Below, in pieces: positions 1-9,091 of a stretch of DNA of 64,000 nt; positions within the stretch are counted from its first letter, which is position 1, and each line of letters starts with the position of its first letter. The notes under the pieces were generated by a model. The model had not been told where the DNA came from, did not search any database, and saw only the letters and a list, made by a program, of their open reading frames with translations. This DNA is from JALYLC01 sp963743275 (GTDB lineage Bacteria; Actinomycetota; Thermoleophilia; Gaiellales; JALYLC01): positions 310,001 through 374,000 of the forward strand of contig CAVUPB010000007.1 of the NCBI GenBank assembly GCA_963743275.1. The letters are read 5' to 3'. Made by a program: the position numbers and the translations under genes.

Positions 1-1464
1 ACCGTGCAGCGACCACGACCCGATCGCCTGCGGGAAGCGCAGCAGGCCGTAGGGGTCGCGCTCGCGCTTGAGCGCCACGAGGTCGCCGTACGCGCTGCCG
101 TAGTACGCCGTGCGCCACGACACCAGGCCGGCGTCGGCGTAGTTCTGGTAGGCCTGGCCCGCTCCCAGCGGCGCCAGCACGCCGCGCGCGCCGTTCACGA
201 AGGCCTGCGCGCTCGCCATCCCCGCGCGGCTTCCGTAGCTCAGGATCTGCACCGAGCAGCGCATCTCGCGGTGGATGAACGAGGTCGCCGCGGGCAGGGC
301 GTCGTCGATCGCGCCGCCCTGGGCGTCGAGCAGGAGCACGCCGGAGCCGCGCGCTGCCTGGCGGGCGTCGATCACGTGGGTCAGCGCTCGGGCCTCGGAC
401 GGCGTGAGCGCGCGCGCGATGTACGCCGATCCGGCCGCGAACGTGTCGCGGCCGAGCACGCCGCCCTCGCTCTGCGGGCGGCACTGCGCCGTCGTCCTGC
501 CGAGGCAGCCGGCGAAGACGAGCTGCGCCTCGAGGTAGGGCCGTTCGCGCTGCGAGACGCTCGCGCCGGGCTCGAGCAGGGCCGCGATCGCCCGGGCTGC
601 CGGGGCGCCCGTGCCGAGGTACTGCCCGAAGACCTGCACCGTCGCCGCGCCCGCACCGGTCGAGAGCGAGCAGATCGAGGCGAGCGGCGCCGGCGCCGAG
701 GCGGCGCGGGCGGTGAAGGCGCGCGCGATCTCGGCTGCCCGCGACCACGGGTAGCTCGCGAAGAACGTCGTCACGGGCCCGGCGGCGTGGGTGCGGAGGC
801 GCAGATCGGTCACGGGCGCGAGGCTGGCGCCGGCGCCGCGCAGGCCTCGCAGCAGCTCTGCGTCGGCCGCCGCCGGGCGCAGCGTGCGCAGGTCGACGAC
901 GTGGGCCGCGAGCAGCGTGTCGCAGGCCAGTCCGTGGCGCCGCGCGTCGAAGCCGTAGCCGCCGCCGAGCGTGAACCCCGCGACGCCGACCGTCGGGCAC
1001 GAGCCGTGCACGACCGCGCGGCCGCGCTTTGCGAGGGCGGCGATGAGCTCGATCTGGCGCAGGCCCGCGCCCGCGAGCACGCTCCCGTCGGCGAGCACCT
1101 GGATCCCCCGCAGCCGCCGCAGGTCGAGCACGACGCCGCCGGCGACCGTCGAGGCGCCGATGTAGCTGTGGCCGCCGGCGCGGATGCGGACGGCGAGGTC
1201 GCGCGCGTGCGCGACCCGCAGCGCGGCGGCGAGGTCGCGCGCGTCGAGCGGCTGGGCCACCGCAGCCGGATGGACGCCGTCGTAGCGGCCGTTGAAGACG
1301 GGGCGGGCGCGCTCGTAGGCGGCCGATCCGGGCAGGAGCACGGGGCCGCGCATCGCTGCGGCCAGGGCGGCCGGCGGGCCCCCTGTGCGGCGGCGGCCGG
1401 GCAGCGCGAGGCCCGCTCCGCCGATCAGCAGCTGCGTGCGCGTGAGCCCCGTCACGGGCTCCAT
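1..1464 (-). CDS. FAD-linked oxidase (PCMH domain plus BBE tail), 3' end cut by window edge
   Basis: Secreted or cell-surface flavin oxidase of the berberine-bridge/glucooligosaccharide oxidase type, which oxidises alcohols or sugars with O2; the substrate cannot be told. 488 residues are visible with no stop. A short N-terminal hydrophobic stretch (about residues 10-22) follows a basic start and could be an export signal. The PCMH FAD domain spans about 65-240: RAGGHSY around His99 matches the covalent FAD histidine, and GSCPTVGVAGFTLGGGYG supplies the second covalent Cys and the glycine-rich loop, so bicovalent flavin is likely. The BBE segment near the edge (NYAD... then DPYGLLRFPQAIG) shows that only a few residues are missing. 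ATG at 1464 is divergent from the acetyltransferase at 1488. Confidence 0.85.
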   Translation of the reverse strand, partial: MEPVTGLTRTQLLIGGAGLALPGRRRTGGPPAALAAAMRGPVLLPGSAAYERARPVFNGRYDGVHPAAVAQPLDARDLAAALRVAHARDLAVRIRAGGHSYIGASTVAGGVVLDLRRLRGIQVLADGSVLAGAGLRQIELIAALAKRGRAVVHGSCPTVGVAGFTLGGGYGFDARRHGLACDTLLAAHVVDLRTLRPAAADAELLRGLRGAGASLAPVTDLRLRTHAAGPVTTFFASYPWSRAAEIARAFTARAASAPAPLASICSLSTGAGAATVQVFGQYLGTGAPAARAIAALLEPGASVSQRERPYLEAQLVFAGCLGRTTAQCRPQSEGGVLGRDTFAAGSAYIARALTPSEARALTHVIDARQAARGSGVLLLDAQGGAIDDALPAATSFIHREMRCSVQILSYGSRAGMASAQAFVNGARGVLAPLGAGQAYQNYADAGLVSWRTAYYGSAYGDLVALKRERDPYGLLRFPQAIGSWSLHG

Positions 1465-1475
1465 GGTGGCATGCC

Positions 1476-1481
1476 TATCCT
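1476..1481 (+). promoter_or_regulatory. -10 hexamer TATCCT, leaderless promoter
   Basis: TATCCT lies six bases before the ATG at 1488, leaving no space for a ribosome binding site. Transcription is inferred to begin at or next to the start codon. No good -35 is seen. Confidence 0.5.
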
Positions 1482-1487
1482 GCGCCG

Positions 1488-2249
1488 ATGTCGGAGATCG
1501 CCGCACTCGAGGCCATCTGCGAACGCGCCTGGCCGCCGCGCGAGCGGCTCGAGCTCGAAGGCGCCGTGCTGCGCTTCACGGACGGCTTCACGCGCCGCGC
1601 CAACTCGGCGCGCGTCGACGGCGGCGGCGGCGACCTCGAGCGCCTGATCGAGCGCGCCGAGCGCGAGTACCGGAAGCGCGGGCTGCGGCCGGGCTTCCGG
1701 CTGACGCCGCTGACGCCCGCGGCGTTCGAGCCGCTGCTGCGCGAGCGCGGCTACGAGGTCGACACCGAGGCCGTCGTGATGGTCGCCGAGTCCCTGCCGG
1801 CGGCGAGCGGGGACGAGGAGGCCGGCGGCATCGATCTGCTGCCGGCCCTCGACGAGGAGTGGCTGCGCGTCTTCCAGGCGATCGAGCGCCAGTGGCCGCC
1901 CGAGCAGGACCCCGGGGCGCGCTGGGTGCTCGGGTCGGGGGAGTCGCCGCGCCGCTTCGCGCTCGCGCGGCGCGGAGGCCGGCCGGCCGCGACGGGCTAT
2001 GGCCGGCTCGAGGACGACTGGCTCTACATCGCATCGGTCGCGACGTTCCCCGAGTACCGCCGGCTCGGCCTCGCGCGCGCGATCAGCGAGCGCCTCTTCG
2101 CGTGGGGCGCGCGCGGCGGCGCGCGGCGGGCGATCCTGCAGGCGGAGACGAAAAACGGCGCGGCGCAGGGGCTTTATGCGCGCCTCGGATTCGCGCCGCG
2201 CTACATCTATCGCGACTTCGTGCCCGGCCGCGATCCGGCCACTGACTAA
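1488..2249 (+). CDS. GNAT family N-acetyltransferase
   Basis: Cytoplasmic acetyl-CoA-dependent N-acetyltransferase of 253 residues; the acceptor is unknown. The C-terminal half carries the GNAT fold: the core strand WLYIASVATFPEYRRLGLARAI (about 178-199) holds the acetyl-CoA pyrophosphate loop in the form RRLGLA (usual Q/R-x-x-G-x-G/A), followed by LQAETKNGAAQGLYARLGF, the typical motif B ending in a YxxxGF segment. The N-terminal half is a diverged GNAT-like domain, as in two-domain acetyltransferases that begin EAxxxRAWPP. The start is fixed by the -10 hexamer six bases upstream. It is a stand-alone gene ahead of clpC. Confidence 0.85.
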   Translation: MSEIAALEAICERAWPPRERLELEGAVLRFTDGFTRRANSARVDGGGGDLERLIERAEREYRKRGLRPGFRLTPLTPAAFEPLLRERGYEVDTEAVVMVAESLPAASGDEEAGGIDLLPALDEEWLRVFQAIERQWPPEQDPGARWVLGSGESPRRFALARRGGRPAATGYGRLEDDWLYIASVATFPEYRRLGLARAISERLFAWGARGGARRAILQAETKNGAAQGLYARLGFAPRYIYRDFVPGRDPATD

Positions 2250-2364
2250 CTCCCTCACTCGGGCGTCTCAAGGACCGGAAGAGCGCTGCCGATGCCGATC
2301 TCAGATGCCCTCCCGGAGTGCCGCGGGTACGCCAGGGGGCCTCTGGTAACGTGCGGAGAAGCTT

Positions 2365-4938
2365 ATGTTTGAGCGTTTCACAGAGAGAGCGCGCCAGGTT
2401 GTCGTCCTTGCACAGGACGAGGCCCGCGCGCTCAAGCACAACTACATCGGCACGGAGCACATCCTGCTCGGGCTGCTGCGCGAAGAGGAAGGCCTCGCCG
2501 CGCGCGTACTCGATTCCCTCGAAATCACGGTCGAAGAGGTGCGTGCCCAGGTGGCCCGCATCGTCGGCCAGGGCGATGAGGTCACGACGGGTCAGATCCC
2601 GTTCACGCCTCGCGCCAAGAAGGTCCTCGAACTGGCCCTGCGCGAGGCGCTGTCGCTCGGCCACAACTACATCGGCACCGAGCACATCCTGCTCGGCCTC
2701 GTTCGCGAGAACGAGGGCGTCGCGGCGCGCATCCTGCTCGACTTCGACGCCGACGCCGAGAAGATCCGCAACGAGATCATCCGCATGCTCTCCGGCCCCG
2801 GCCGGCGCTCGGGCTCGAGCGCGGGCAGCGGCGGGCAGCCCGCAGCCGCGGGTGCCGCCGGCGAGGCCAAGAAGTCGTCGAAGCTGCTCGACCAGTTCGG
2901 GCGCAACCTGACGAAGCTGGCCGCCGAGGGCAAGCTCGACCCGGTCGTCGGGCGTCAGAACGAGATCGAGCGCGTGATGCAGATCCTCTCGCGCCGCACC
3001 AAGAACAACCCGGTGCTGATCGGCGAGCCCGGCGTCGGCAAGACCGCCGTCGTCGAGGGCCTCGCCCAGCGCATCAGCTCCAACCAGGTGCCCGAGCTGC
3101 TGCGCAACAAGCAGATCTACACGCTCGACCTGGCCGCCCTGGTCGCGGGCTCGAAGTACCGCGGCGAGTTCGAGGAGCGGCTCAAGAAGGTCATGAAGGA
3201 GATCGCCCAGCGGGGCGACATCATCCTCTTCATCGACGAGCTCCACAACCTCGTCGGCGCGGGCGCGGCCGAGGGCGCGATCGACGCGGCCTCGATCCTC
3301 AAGCCGGCGCTGGCTCGCGGCGAGCTGCAGACGATCGGCGCGACGACGCTCGACGAGTACCGCAAGTACCTCGAGCGCGACTCCGCCCTCGAGCGGCGCT
3401 TCCAGCAGATCCGCGTCGAGGAGCCGTCGATCGACGACACCGTGCAGATCCTGCGCGGCCTGCGCGACCGCTACGAGGCCCACCACCGCGTCCGCATCAC
3501 CGACGAGGCGCTCGTCGCCGCGGCGCAGCTCTCGAGCCGCTACATCCAGGACCGCCACCTGCCCGACAAGGCCATCGACCTGATCGACGAGGCCGCCTCG
3601 CGCATGCGCATCCGCACGATGGGCTCGCCGCCGCGCTACAAGGAGCTCGAGGAGGAAGTCGAGACGACGCGGCGCGACAAGGAGCTCGCGATCGAGCAGC
3701 AGGACTTCGAGCGCGCGGCGGCGCTGCGCGACGCCGAGCGCAAGCTCACGCAGAAGAAGCGCGAGCTCGAGGAGAACTGGAAGTCGTCCGACGACGGCGA
3801 GCAGGCGGAGATCGGCGAGGAGGAGATCGCCGACATCGTCTCGATGTGGACGGGCATCCCGGTCTTCAAGCTGACCGAGGCCGAGTCGCAGAAGCTCGTG
3901 CGCATGGAAGACGAGCTGCACAAGCGCGTGATCGGCCAGCACCAGGCGATCGTCGCCGTCTCGAAGGCCATCCGCCGGGCCCGCGCGGGCATCAAGGATC
4001 CCAAGCGCCCGAGCGGCTCGTTCATCTTCCTCGGCCCCTCCGGCGTCGGCAAGACCGAGCTCGCCCGCACGCTCGCCGAGTTCCTCTTCGGCGACGAGGA
4101 CGCGCTCATCCAGGTCGACATGTCGGAGTACATGGAGAAGCACGCGGTCTCGCGTCTGGTCGGGTCGCCTCCGGGCTACATCGGCTACGACGAGGGCGGC
4201 CAGCTCACGGAGGCCGTGCGCCGCAAGCCGTACTCGGTCGTCCTGCTCGACGAGATCGAGAAGGCCCACCCGGACGTCTTCAACATCCTCCTGCAGGTGC
4301 TGGAGGACGGCAAGCTCACCGACGCGCAGGGCCGCAAGGTCGACTTCCGCAACGTGATCGTGATCATGACGTCGAACATCGGCGCCGCGCAGATCACGAA
4401 GAACCAGTCGCTCGGCTTCGTGCCCGGCGATCCCGAGGGCGGGCTCTCGTACGACGAGATGAAGAACCGCATCATGGGCGAGCTGAAGAAGGTCTTCCGG
4501 CCCGAGCTGCTCAACCGCATCGACGAGGTCATCGTCTTCCACAAGCTGACGCGCGAGGAGATCACGAGCGTCGTGCACATGATGATGCGCCGCCTGCGCG
4601 AGCGCATGGTCGAGCACGAGGTCGCGATCGAGCTGTCCGCCAGCGCGACCGATCTGCTCGCCGAGCGCGGGTACGACCCGGCGATGGGCGCCCGGCCGCT
4701 GCGCCGCGCGATCCAGCAGCTGATCGAGGATCCGCTCGCGGACTTCGTCCTCGGCCGCCAGCTCGCGCCCGGCTCGACGATCGTGATCGACCGCAAGGAG
4801 GGCACCGACGAGGTCGACATGACCGTCGTGGCCCCGGTCCCCGACACCGCTCCGGAGCCGCCCGCGGGCGTCGCCGGCGACTCGGGCGAGACGAGCTCCG
4901 GCTCCGGCGGCGACTCGGGCGACCAGCCCGGCGAGTAG
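2365..4938 (+). CDS. clpC: ATP-dependent Clp protease ATP-binding subunit ClpC
   Basis: Hexameric AAA+ unfoldase that feeds damaged or regulatory proteins to ClpP in the cytoplasm. At 857 residues it is of usual ClpC length. Two Clp_N repeats occupy about 1-75 and 78-150 (each with HNYIGTEHILLGL). AAA domain 1 has Walker A GEPGVGKT at 220-227 and Walker B FIDE; a UVR-type coiled segment (about 425-465) is the M-domain characteristic of ClpC; AAA domain 2 has GPSGVGKT at 557-564. The C-terminal tail after about 820 is Gly/Ser/Asp-rich and probably disordered. GGAGAA lies five bases before the ATG. No mcsA, mcsB or ctsR precedes it, and I find no CIRCE, CtsR or HAIR operator in the 115-base leader. 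Confidence 0.98.
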   Translation: MFERFTERARQVVVLAQDEARALKHNYIGTEHILLGLLREEEGLAARVLDSLEITVEEVRAQVARIVGQGDEVTTGQIPFTPRAKKVLELALREALSLGHNYIGTEHILLGLVRENEGVAARILLDFDADAEKIRNEIIRMLSGPGRRSGSSAGSGGQPAAAGAAGEAKKSSKLLDQFGRNLTKLAAEGKLDPVVGRQNEIERVMQILSRRTKNNPVLIGEPGVGKTAVVEGLAQRISSNQVPELLRNKQIYTLDLAALVAGSKYRGEFEERLKKVMKEIAQRGDIILFIDELHNLVGAGAAEGAIDAASILKPALARGELQTIGATTLDEYRKYLERDSALERRFQQIRVEEPSIDDTVQILRGLRDRYEAHHRVRITDEALVAAAQLSSRYIQDRHLPDKAIDLIDEAASRMRIRTMGSPPRYKELEEEVETTRRDKELAIEQQDFERAAALRDAERKLTQKKRELEENWKSSDDGEQAEIGEEEIADIVSMWTGIPVFKLTEAESQKLVRMEDELHKRVIGQHQAIVAVSKAIRRARAGIKDPKRPSGSFIFLGPSGVGKTELARTLAEFLFGDEDALIQVDMSEYMEKHAVSRLVGSPPGYIGYDEGGQLTEAVRRKPYSVVLLDEIEKAHPDVFNILLQVLEDGKLTDAQGRKVDFRNVIVIMTSNIGAAQITKNQSLGFVPGDPEGGLSYDEMKNRIMGELKKVFRPELLNRIDEVIVFHKLTREEITSVVHMMMRRLRERMVEHEVAIELSASATDLLAERGYDPAMGARPLRRAIQQLIEDPLADFVLGRQLAPGSTIVIDRKEGTDEVDMTVVAPVPDTAPEPPAGVAGDSGETSSGSGGDSGDQPGE

Positions 4939-4966
4939 CCGCTCTCCATCCGCAGCGCTGAACGTC

Positions 4967-5016
4967 CGGCGCCCGCACACCGCCCCAGGCGGACTGCGGG
5001 CGCCGGCGTCGTTTTC
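4967..5016 (+). terminator. Intrinsic terminator after clpC
   Basis: CGGCGCCCGCA (4967-4977) pairs perfectly over 11 bases with TGCGGGCGCCG (4995-5005), and an inner CCGCC/GGCGG pair extends the stem. The short T run GTTTTC follows at 5011-5016. It lies 28 bases after the clpC stop. Confidence 0.75.
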
Positions 5017-5030
5017 GGCCGAGGCGGACC

Positions 5031-5059
5031 GCACGATCGGGGTCTGACCCCAATTGTGC
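5031..5059. repeat. GGGGTCTGACCCC palindrome, copy 1
   Basis: Core GGGGTC-T-GACCCC with outer arms GCAC/GTGC; 12 of 14 arm positions pair. The second copy starts 12 bases downstream. It is one of a dispersed set found in four intergenic spots in this window. Confidence 0.8.
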
Positions 5060-5071
5060 GCCGCGGCGGAC

Positions 5072-5102
5072 TGCACGCTTGGGGTCTGACCCCAAACGTG
5101 CA
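5072..5102. repeat. GGGGTCTGACCCC palindrome, copy 2
   Basis: Arms TGCACGCTTGGGGTC and GACCCCAAACGTGCA pair at 14 of 15 positions around a single central T. The variable outer part differs from copy 1 while the 13-base core is identical, as expected for a mobile or processed repeat rather than a simple duplication. Confidence 0.8.
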
Positions 5103-5129
5103 CGCGTGACGGATTGGGGCCCGGCGGCG

Positions 5130-5135
5130 TAGATT
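5130..5135 (+). promoter_or_regulatory. -10 hexamer TAGATT, leaderless promoter
   Basis: TAGATT is six bases before the ATG at 5142. This spacing, repeated across the window, favours ATG 5142 over the TTG at 5139 as the start of the secreted protein. Confidence 0.45.
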
Positions 5136-5141
5136 GCGTTG

Positions 5142-6137
5142 ATGCTCGCTGGTGCGCTTGGTGCGCTTGCGCTGGCTGTTTCGGCTCCCGTGCCCGTTGC
5201 CGGGGGCACGCCCGCCGAGCGGGCGATCGTGCGGCAGGCCCTGCAGGGGGTGGATCGCGGGATCACGACGTCGGTGCGCATCGACGACAACCGCTACCTG
5301 GTGCTCGGGCCGACGGTGTTCCGGGATCCGAGCGTCGGCTACGGCCGCGCGCTGTGGGAGGCGCAGGCGCTGCTGGCCACGGTGGCCGCGCGCATCGGGG
5401 CTCGTGGCGAGGCGCTCCGCGGCTACCGCGTGCTCGGCAACTGCGGACACGACACGACCTGCGGGGGCGGTGGATCGTTCGGCGATCAGGGCAGCCCGGC
5501 GATCGGACCGCCGGGAGCGAAGCGGTTGCGCGCCACCGTGTTCGCGAACGCGCGCGCGGCCGGGCTCGCCGTCCGGACGGCGCGCGTCCTGCCGATCGGC
5601 GGCGGGGTGCTGAGCGTGGTCGTGCGGTTGCGCGAGGAGCAGTTGCTCGACCCCCGCCTGCAGGCCGCGCTCGGCGGGCTCTTCGGGAAGGCCACGACCG
5701 CGCCTGCCGCATTGCACTTCCTCTCGATCGAGGCGCCCGACGGGACGGCGATCGGCTACGGCGGCACGTTCGTGAACGGCGGCAGCTGGAGCTACGGCGG
5801 CGACACGGGGACGGCGCCGGTGCCCGGCACCGTCCCGGCGCGCCTCTGGAGGGCCCGCACCGACATCGTCGTGCGGGTGACCGGCGGCGTCTCGGGCAGC
5901 CGCACGTTCCACTTCGTCTGCGGCCCCGGCGCGCCGGCGAGCGGCGACTGCCGGCGGCTGCTGGCCGACCGCTGGTCGCTGCTCGTGCCGGCGACGAGCT
6001 TCCAGTGCCCGGGCTCTCCCGCGGGCGCGCTCTCCGTCGCGATCGCCGGGACGTTCGCCGGGCGGAGCGTGCAGCGCGACTACAACGGGTGCTACGGCGC
6101 GACGGTCCGGCGCTGGGCGCGCTTCGCCGGCGCGTAA
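5142..6137 (+). CDS. Secreted protein of unknown function
   Basis: A 331-residue protein with a clear signal peptide: the first 22 residues are hydrophobic and end VPVAGG. I do not recognise the main body. The last 100 residues hold Cys residues in the order FVCGPG, GDCRR, FQCPG, NGCYG, with AGTFAGRSVQRDYNGCYGATV near the end. This layout weakly recalls subtilisin-inhibitor-like domains found in many actinobacterial secreted proteins, but that is only a resemblance. Six Cys in all (including CGHDTTCGGG around 105-115) suggest disulphide bonds outside the cell. The gene stands alone between clpC and radA, where Bacillus has no such gene, so it is a lineage-specific insertion. Confidence 0.75.
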   Translation: MLAGALGALALAVSAPVPVAGGTPAERAIVRQALQGVDRGITTSVRIDDNRYLVLGPTVFRDPSVGYGRALWEAQALLATVAARIGARGEALRGYRVLGNCGHDTTCGGGGSFGDQGSPAIGPPGAKRLRATVFANARAAGLAVRTARVLPIGGGVLSVVVRLREEQLLDPRLQAALGGLFGKATTAPAALHFLSIEAPDGTAIGYGGTFVNGGSWSYGGDTGTAPVPGTVPARLWRARTDIVVRVTGGVSGSRTFHFVCGPGAPASGDCRRLLADRWSLLVPATSFQCPGSPAGALSVAIAGTFAGRSVQRDYNGCYGATVRRWARFAGA

Positions 6138-6192
6138 CGGCTCGGTCCGCCACGGTCCGGCGTCCGCCCGCGCCGGTAGCCTGACCGGTCCG

Positions 6193-7560
6193 ATGGCACG
6201 CCTCCGCTCCACCTATGTCTGCGGCGAGTGCGGCGGCGAGCAGTCCCGCTGGCTCGGCCGCTGTCCCGACTGCGGCGCCTTCGCCACGCTCGTGGAGCAG
6301 GCGCCGGCGTCCGAGGACGCACGCAGCGGCGCGCGCCGCCGCGGTGCCGCGCCGGGCGTCGTCGTGCCGCTCCAGGACGTCGCCACGAGCGCCGCGACGC
6401 GCATCGGCACCGGCATCGCCGAGCTCGATCGCGTGCTCGGCGGCGGTCTCGTCCCGGGCTCGCTCGTGCTGCTCGGCGGCGAGCCGGGCGTCGGCAAGTC
6501 GAGCCTGACGGCGGCCATGCTCGGCGCGATCGGCGCGCGGCGTCCCGTGCTGCTCGTGGCGGGCGAGGAGTCGCCGGAACAGGTACGGCTGCGTGCCGAG
6601 CGCCTGGGCGCGACCGCGGGCGTGGGCGTGCTGGCCGAGACGGAGCTCGAGACGGTCTGCGCGACGATCGAGGCGGCCGCCCCCGAGGTCTGCGTCGTCG
6701 ACTCCATCCAGACGCTGTGGGACGAGCAGCTCTCGGCGGCCCCCGGGTCGGTGGCGCAGGTGCGCGAGTCCGCGGCGCGCCTCCAGCGCCTGGCCAAGGC
6801 GCGCGGCGTCTGCATCGTGCTGATCGGCCACGTCACCAAGGAGGGCGCCGTGGCCGGCCCGCGCGTGCTCGAGCATCTCGTCGACGTCGTGCTGATGTTC
6901 GAGGGCGATGCGCTGCGCTCGCTGCGCGTGCTGCGCGCGCAGAAGAACCGCTTCGGCGCGACCGACGAGATCGGGCTGTTCGAGATGAGCGAGCGCGGCC
7001 TCGTGTCGGTCACGGACGCGAGCCGGCTGCACGATCGCGCCGACCTCGACCGGCCCGGCTCCTGCACGTTCGTGGCCATGGAGGGCACGCGCCCGCTCAC
7101 GATCGACGTGCAGGCGCTCGTCGCGCCGAGCGAGCTCGCGATGCCGCGGCGGCTCGCGAGCGGCTTCGACCGCAATCGCCTCTCGCTCCTGCTGGCCGTG
7201 CTGGCCCGCCACGGCGGTCTCGGGCTCGGGCAGCACGACGTGTTCGTGAACGTCGCGGGCGGCGTGCGGGTCGACGAGCCGGCGGCCGACCTCGCGGTCG
7301 CCCTTGCGCTCGCCTCGGCCGCGCGCGGTGTCGCGCTCGGCCCCGTCTGCGCCTTCGGCGAGATCGCGCTGACGGGCCGCCTCCGGCCCGTGACGCAGCC
7401 GGAGCGCCGCCTCGGCGAGGCCGCGCGGCTGGGCCTCGAGGTGGCGATCGTGCCGGAGGGAGCGCCCGACGGCCCGCTGCGCGTGTGTCACGCGGCCACG
7501 GTGCGCGCGGCCTGCGACGTCGCGCTCGGCGTCGCCGACGACGCGCTCGTGCCCTTCTAG
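6193..7560 (+). CDS. radA: DNA repair protein RadA (Sms)
   Basis: RecA-like ATPase that helps branch migration and strand-exchange intermediate processing during recombinational repair. 455 residues, the usual length. The N-terminal zinc finger is Cys10-x2-Cys13...Cys24-x2-Cys27. Walker A GEPGVGKS is at 96-103 and the RadA-specific KNRFG motif at 251-255. The C-terminal third (about 290-455) is the Lon-protease-like ring domain, with VNVAGGVRVDEPAADLAVALA. It follows clpC as in Bacillus; disA, which usually follows, is missing here. Confidence 0.97.
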   Translation: MARLRSTYVCGECGGEQSRWLGRCPDCGAFATLVEQAPASEDARSGARRRGAAPGVVVPLQDVATSAATRIGTGIAELDRVLGGGLVPGSLVLLGGEPGVGKSSLTAAMLGAIGARRPVLLVAGEESPEQVRLRAERLGATAGVGVLAETELETVCATIEAAAPEVCVVDSIQTLWDEQLSAAPGSVAQVRESAARLQRLAKARGVCIVLIGHVTKEGAVAGPRVLEHLVDVVLMFEGDALRSLRVLRAQKNRFGATDEIGLFEMSERGLVSVTDASRLHDRADLDRPGSCTFVAMEGTRPLTIDVQALVAPSELAMPRRLASGFDRNRLSLLLAVLARHGGLGLGQHDVFVNVAGGVRVDEPAADLAVALALASAARGVALGPVCAFGEIALTGRLRPVTQPERRLGEAARLGLEVAIVPEGAPDGPLRVCHAATVRAACDVALGVADDALVPF

Positions 7561-7563
7561 CGC

Positions 7564-8451
7564 GTGCGCCTGCCGCGCACCCTGCGCGCCGGCGTGATCG
7601 CCTGGATGCCGGACGGCCAGGCTTGGGCGGACACGCTGCCGGCGCTGCTCGAGCGCGCGCGGGAGCGCTGGCAGCTCCGCGTCGGCGAGCCGTTCGAGGG
7701 CGGCTGCACCGCCTGGGTCGCGCCCGCCGAGCGCGCCGACGGCAGCGCCTGCGTCCTCAAGCTGCCGTACCCCGACGATGAGTCCCGGCACGAGCCCGAG
7801 GCGCTGCGCCTGTGGCACGGCGAGGGCGCCGTGCGCCTGATCGAGCAGGACGACGCGACCCGCGCGCTGCTGCTCGAGCGGGTGTCGCCGGGCACCTCGC
7901 TGCTCGATCTCCGCGATCCCGATGCGGCGCTCGCCGTGGCCTGTGGCGCGCTCTCGCGCCTGTGGGTCGCGGCGCCGGGCGGGCACCCGTTCCCGGCGGC
8001 GCGTGCCCGCGCCGCGCACTGGGCGGTCGACGTCGAGCGGCGCTTCCAGGCGCAGGCGCGGCCCTTTGACGCCGCACTGGTGCGCGCGGCCGGCGCGGTC
8101 TTCGGCGAGCTCGCGGGGTATGAGGGCGAGGAGGTCGTCCTGCACCAGGACTTCCATCGCGGCAACGTCCTCCGCGCCGAGCGCGAGCCGTGGCTCGTCA
8201 TCGACCCCAAGCCGCTGGCCGGGGAGCGCGCATTCGACGTGCACTGGCTGTTGCGCGACCTGCTCTGCACCGAGCCGCGCGCCGGGCGGTCCCCGGGCGC
8301 GCTGCTCGACCGCCTCGCCGAGGAGCTCGCAGTCGACGCCGAGCGGATCCGGCTGTGGTCGCTCGCGCGGGCGGTCGAGAACGCGCTCTGGTGCAACGAA
8401 TCGGGCGAGGCGGCGGACGACGACCTCGCGCTCGCGCGCGCGCTCTGCTGA
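7564..8451 (+). CDS. Aminoglycoside 6-phosphotransferase-like kinase (APH(6)/hydroxyurea kinase family)
   Basis: Cytoplasmic small-molecule kinase of 295 residues resembling the streptomycin 6-kinase/APH_6_hur family. GEPFEGGCTAW is the nucleotide loop, VLKLPYP carries the ATP-binding Lys, HQDFHRGN at 194-201 is Brenner's catalytic motif (Asp196) and VIDPKPLAGERAFD is the metal-binding DPK segment. Family members phosphorylate streptomycin or related compounds, but chromosomal actinobacterial copies are often of unknown substrate, so resistance should not be assumed. GTG start three bases after the radA stop, so it is probably co-transcribed with radA. Confidence 0.85.
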   Translation: MRLPRTLRAGVIAWMPDGQAWADTLPALLERARERWQLRVGEPFEGGCTAWVAPAERADGSACVLKLPYPDDESRHEPEALRLWHGEGAVRLIEQDDATRALLLERVSPGTSLLDLRDPDAALAVACGALSRLWVAAPGGHPFPAARARAAHWAVDVERRFQAQARPFDAALVRAAGAVFGELAGYEGEEVVLHQDFHRGNVLRAEREPWLVIDPKPLAGERAFDVHWLLRDLLCTEPRAGRSPGALLDRLAEELAVDAERIRLWSLARAVENALWCNESGEAADDDLALARALC

Positions 8452-8461
8452 GCCCGACCCG

Positions 8462-9079
8462 CTAGCGCGGGATCGCGGTGATCTGCGCGGCGCTGTAGCC
8501 GTGCTCGGCGATCTGGCCGGCCCGCTCGCGGTAGGCCTCGGCGCTCGGCGGCGTGGGCGCCCGCAAGCCGTCGACCATGCGGTTGTACATGCAGAAGCCG
8601 GCTGCGATCAGGACGGCGAGCTGGGTGTCCGCGTCGCTCGCGCCCGCCGCGAGTGCGCGCTCGACGTCGCTGCGCGAGACGGCGCGCGGGTCGCGCCGCA
8701 CGCCGCGGGCGATCTCGACGAGCGCGGCGAGCTTGGGGGAGAGGCCCGCGGAGCCGCCGCTCTTGACGCCGTCGACGAGCTCGGCCACGCCGGCGGCGCC
8801 GTCGCGGCGGAGCAGCTCGGAGGCGAACGCGCCGTGCGAGTCCATGCAGTAGAAGCAGTCGTTGCCGGCGGACACGGCGGTCGCGATCAGCTCGCGCTCG
8901 GCGCGCGCGATCGTCGCGCCGGGGAAGTCGTGCACGAGCAGGGCGTCGGCCAGCCCGCGCAGGTGCGTCTCGAGCTCGGGGGTGAGCCGCATCGCGGCCA
9001 GGATCCCCGGGACGTCGGGGAGCGCGCCGACGATCGGCGGCTCCTGCGCTCGGGCGATGCGCTCGTCGTCGCGTGCCAT
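8462..9079 (-). CDS. AhpD-like carboxymuconolactone decarboxylase family protein (peroxidase-related)
   Basis: A 205-residue all-helical protein of the AhpD/CMD family. Its core SAGNDCFYCMDSHGAFA has the redox pair Cys75-x2-Cys78 and His82, the thiol-peroxidase active site of AhpD-type enzymes. The rest (a conserved Glu in ERELIATAVS, and VARxxR-type helices) fits the peroxidase-related subfamily. Probable role: reduction of alkyl hydroperoxides with an unknown thiol donor. Convergent with the kinase gene (10-base gap). The start at 9079 is supported by TAGCTT six bases upstream. Confidence 0.85.
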   Translation of the reverse strand: MARDDERIARAQEPPIVGALPDVPGILAAMRLTPELETHLRGLADALLVHDFPGATIARAERELIATAVSAGNDCFYCMDSHGAFASELLRRDGAAGVAELVDGVKSGGSAGLSPKLAALVEIARGVRRDPRAVSRSDVERALAAGASDADTQLAVLIAAGFCMYNRMVDGLRAPTPPSAEAYRERAGQIAEHGYSAAQITAIPR

Positions 9080-9085
9080 GCCCGG

Positions 9086-9091
9086 AAGCTA
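9086..9091 (-). promoter_or_regulatory. -10 hexamer TAGCTT, leaderless promoter
   Basis: TAGCTT on the minus strand, six bases before the ATG at 9079. It sits at the 3' end of the upstream PLP-enzyme gene region. Confidence 0.4.

Noticed and set aside
2250..2364. Heat-shock operators (CIRCE, CtsR heptads, HspR HAIR) before clpC
   Set aside because: I searched the 115-base leader by eye for TTAGCACTC-N9, GGTCAAANANGGTCAAA and CTTGAGT-N7-ACTCAAG patterns and found no acceptable match.
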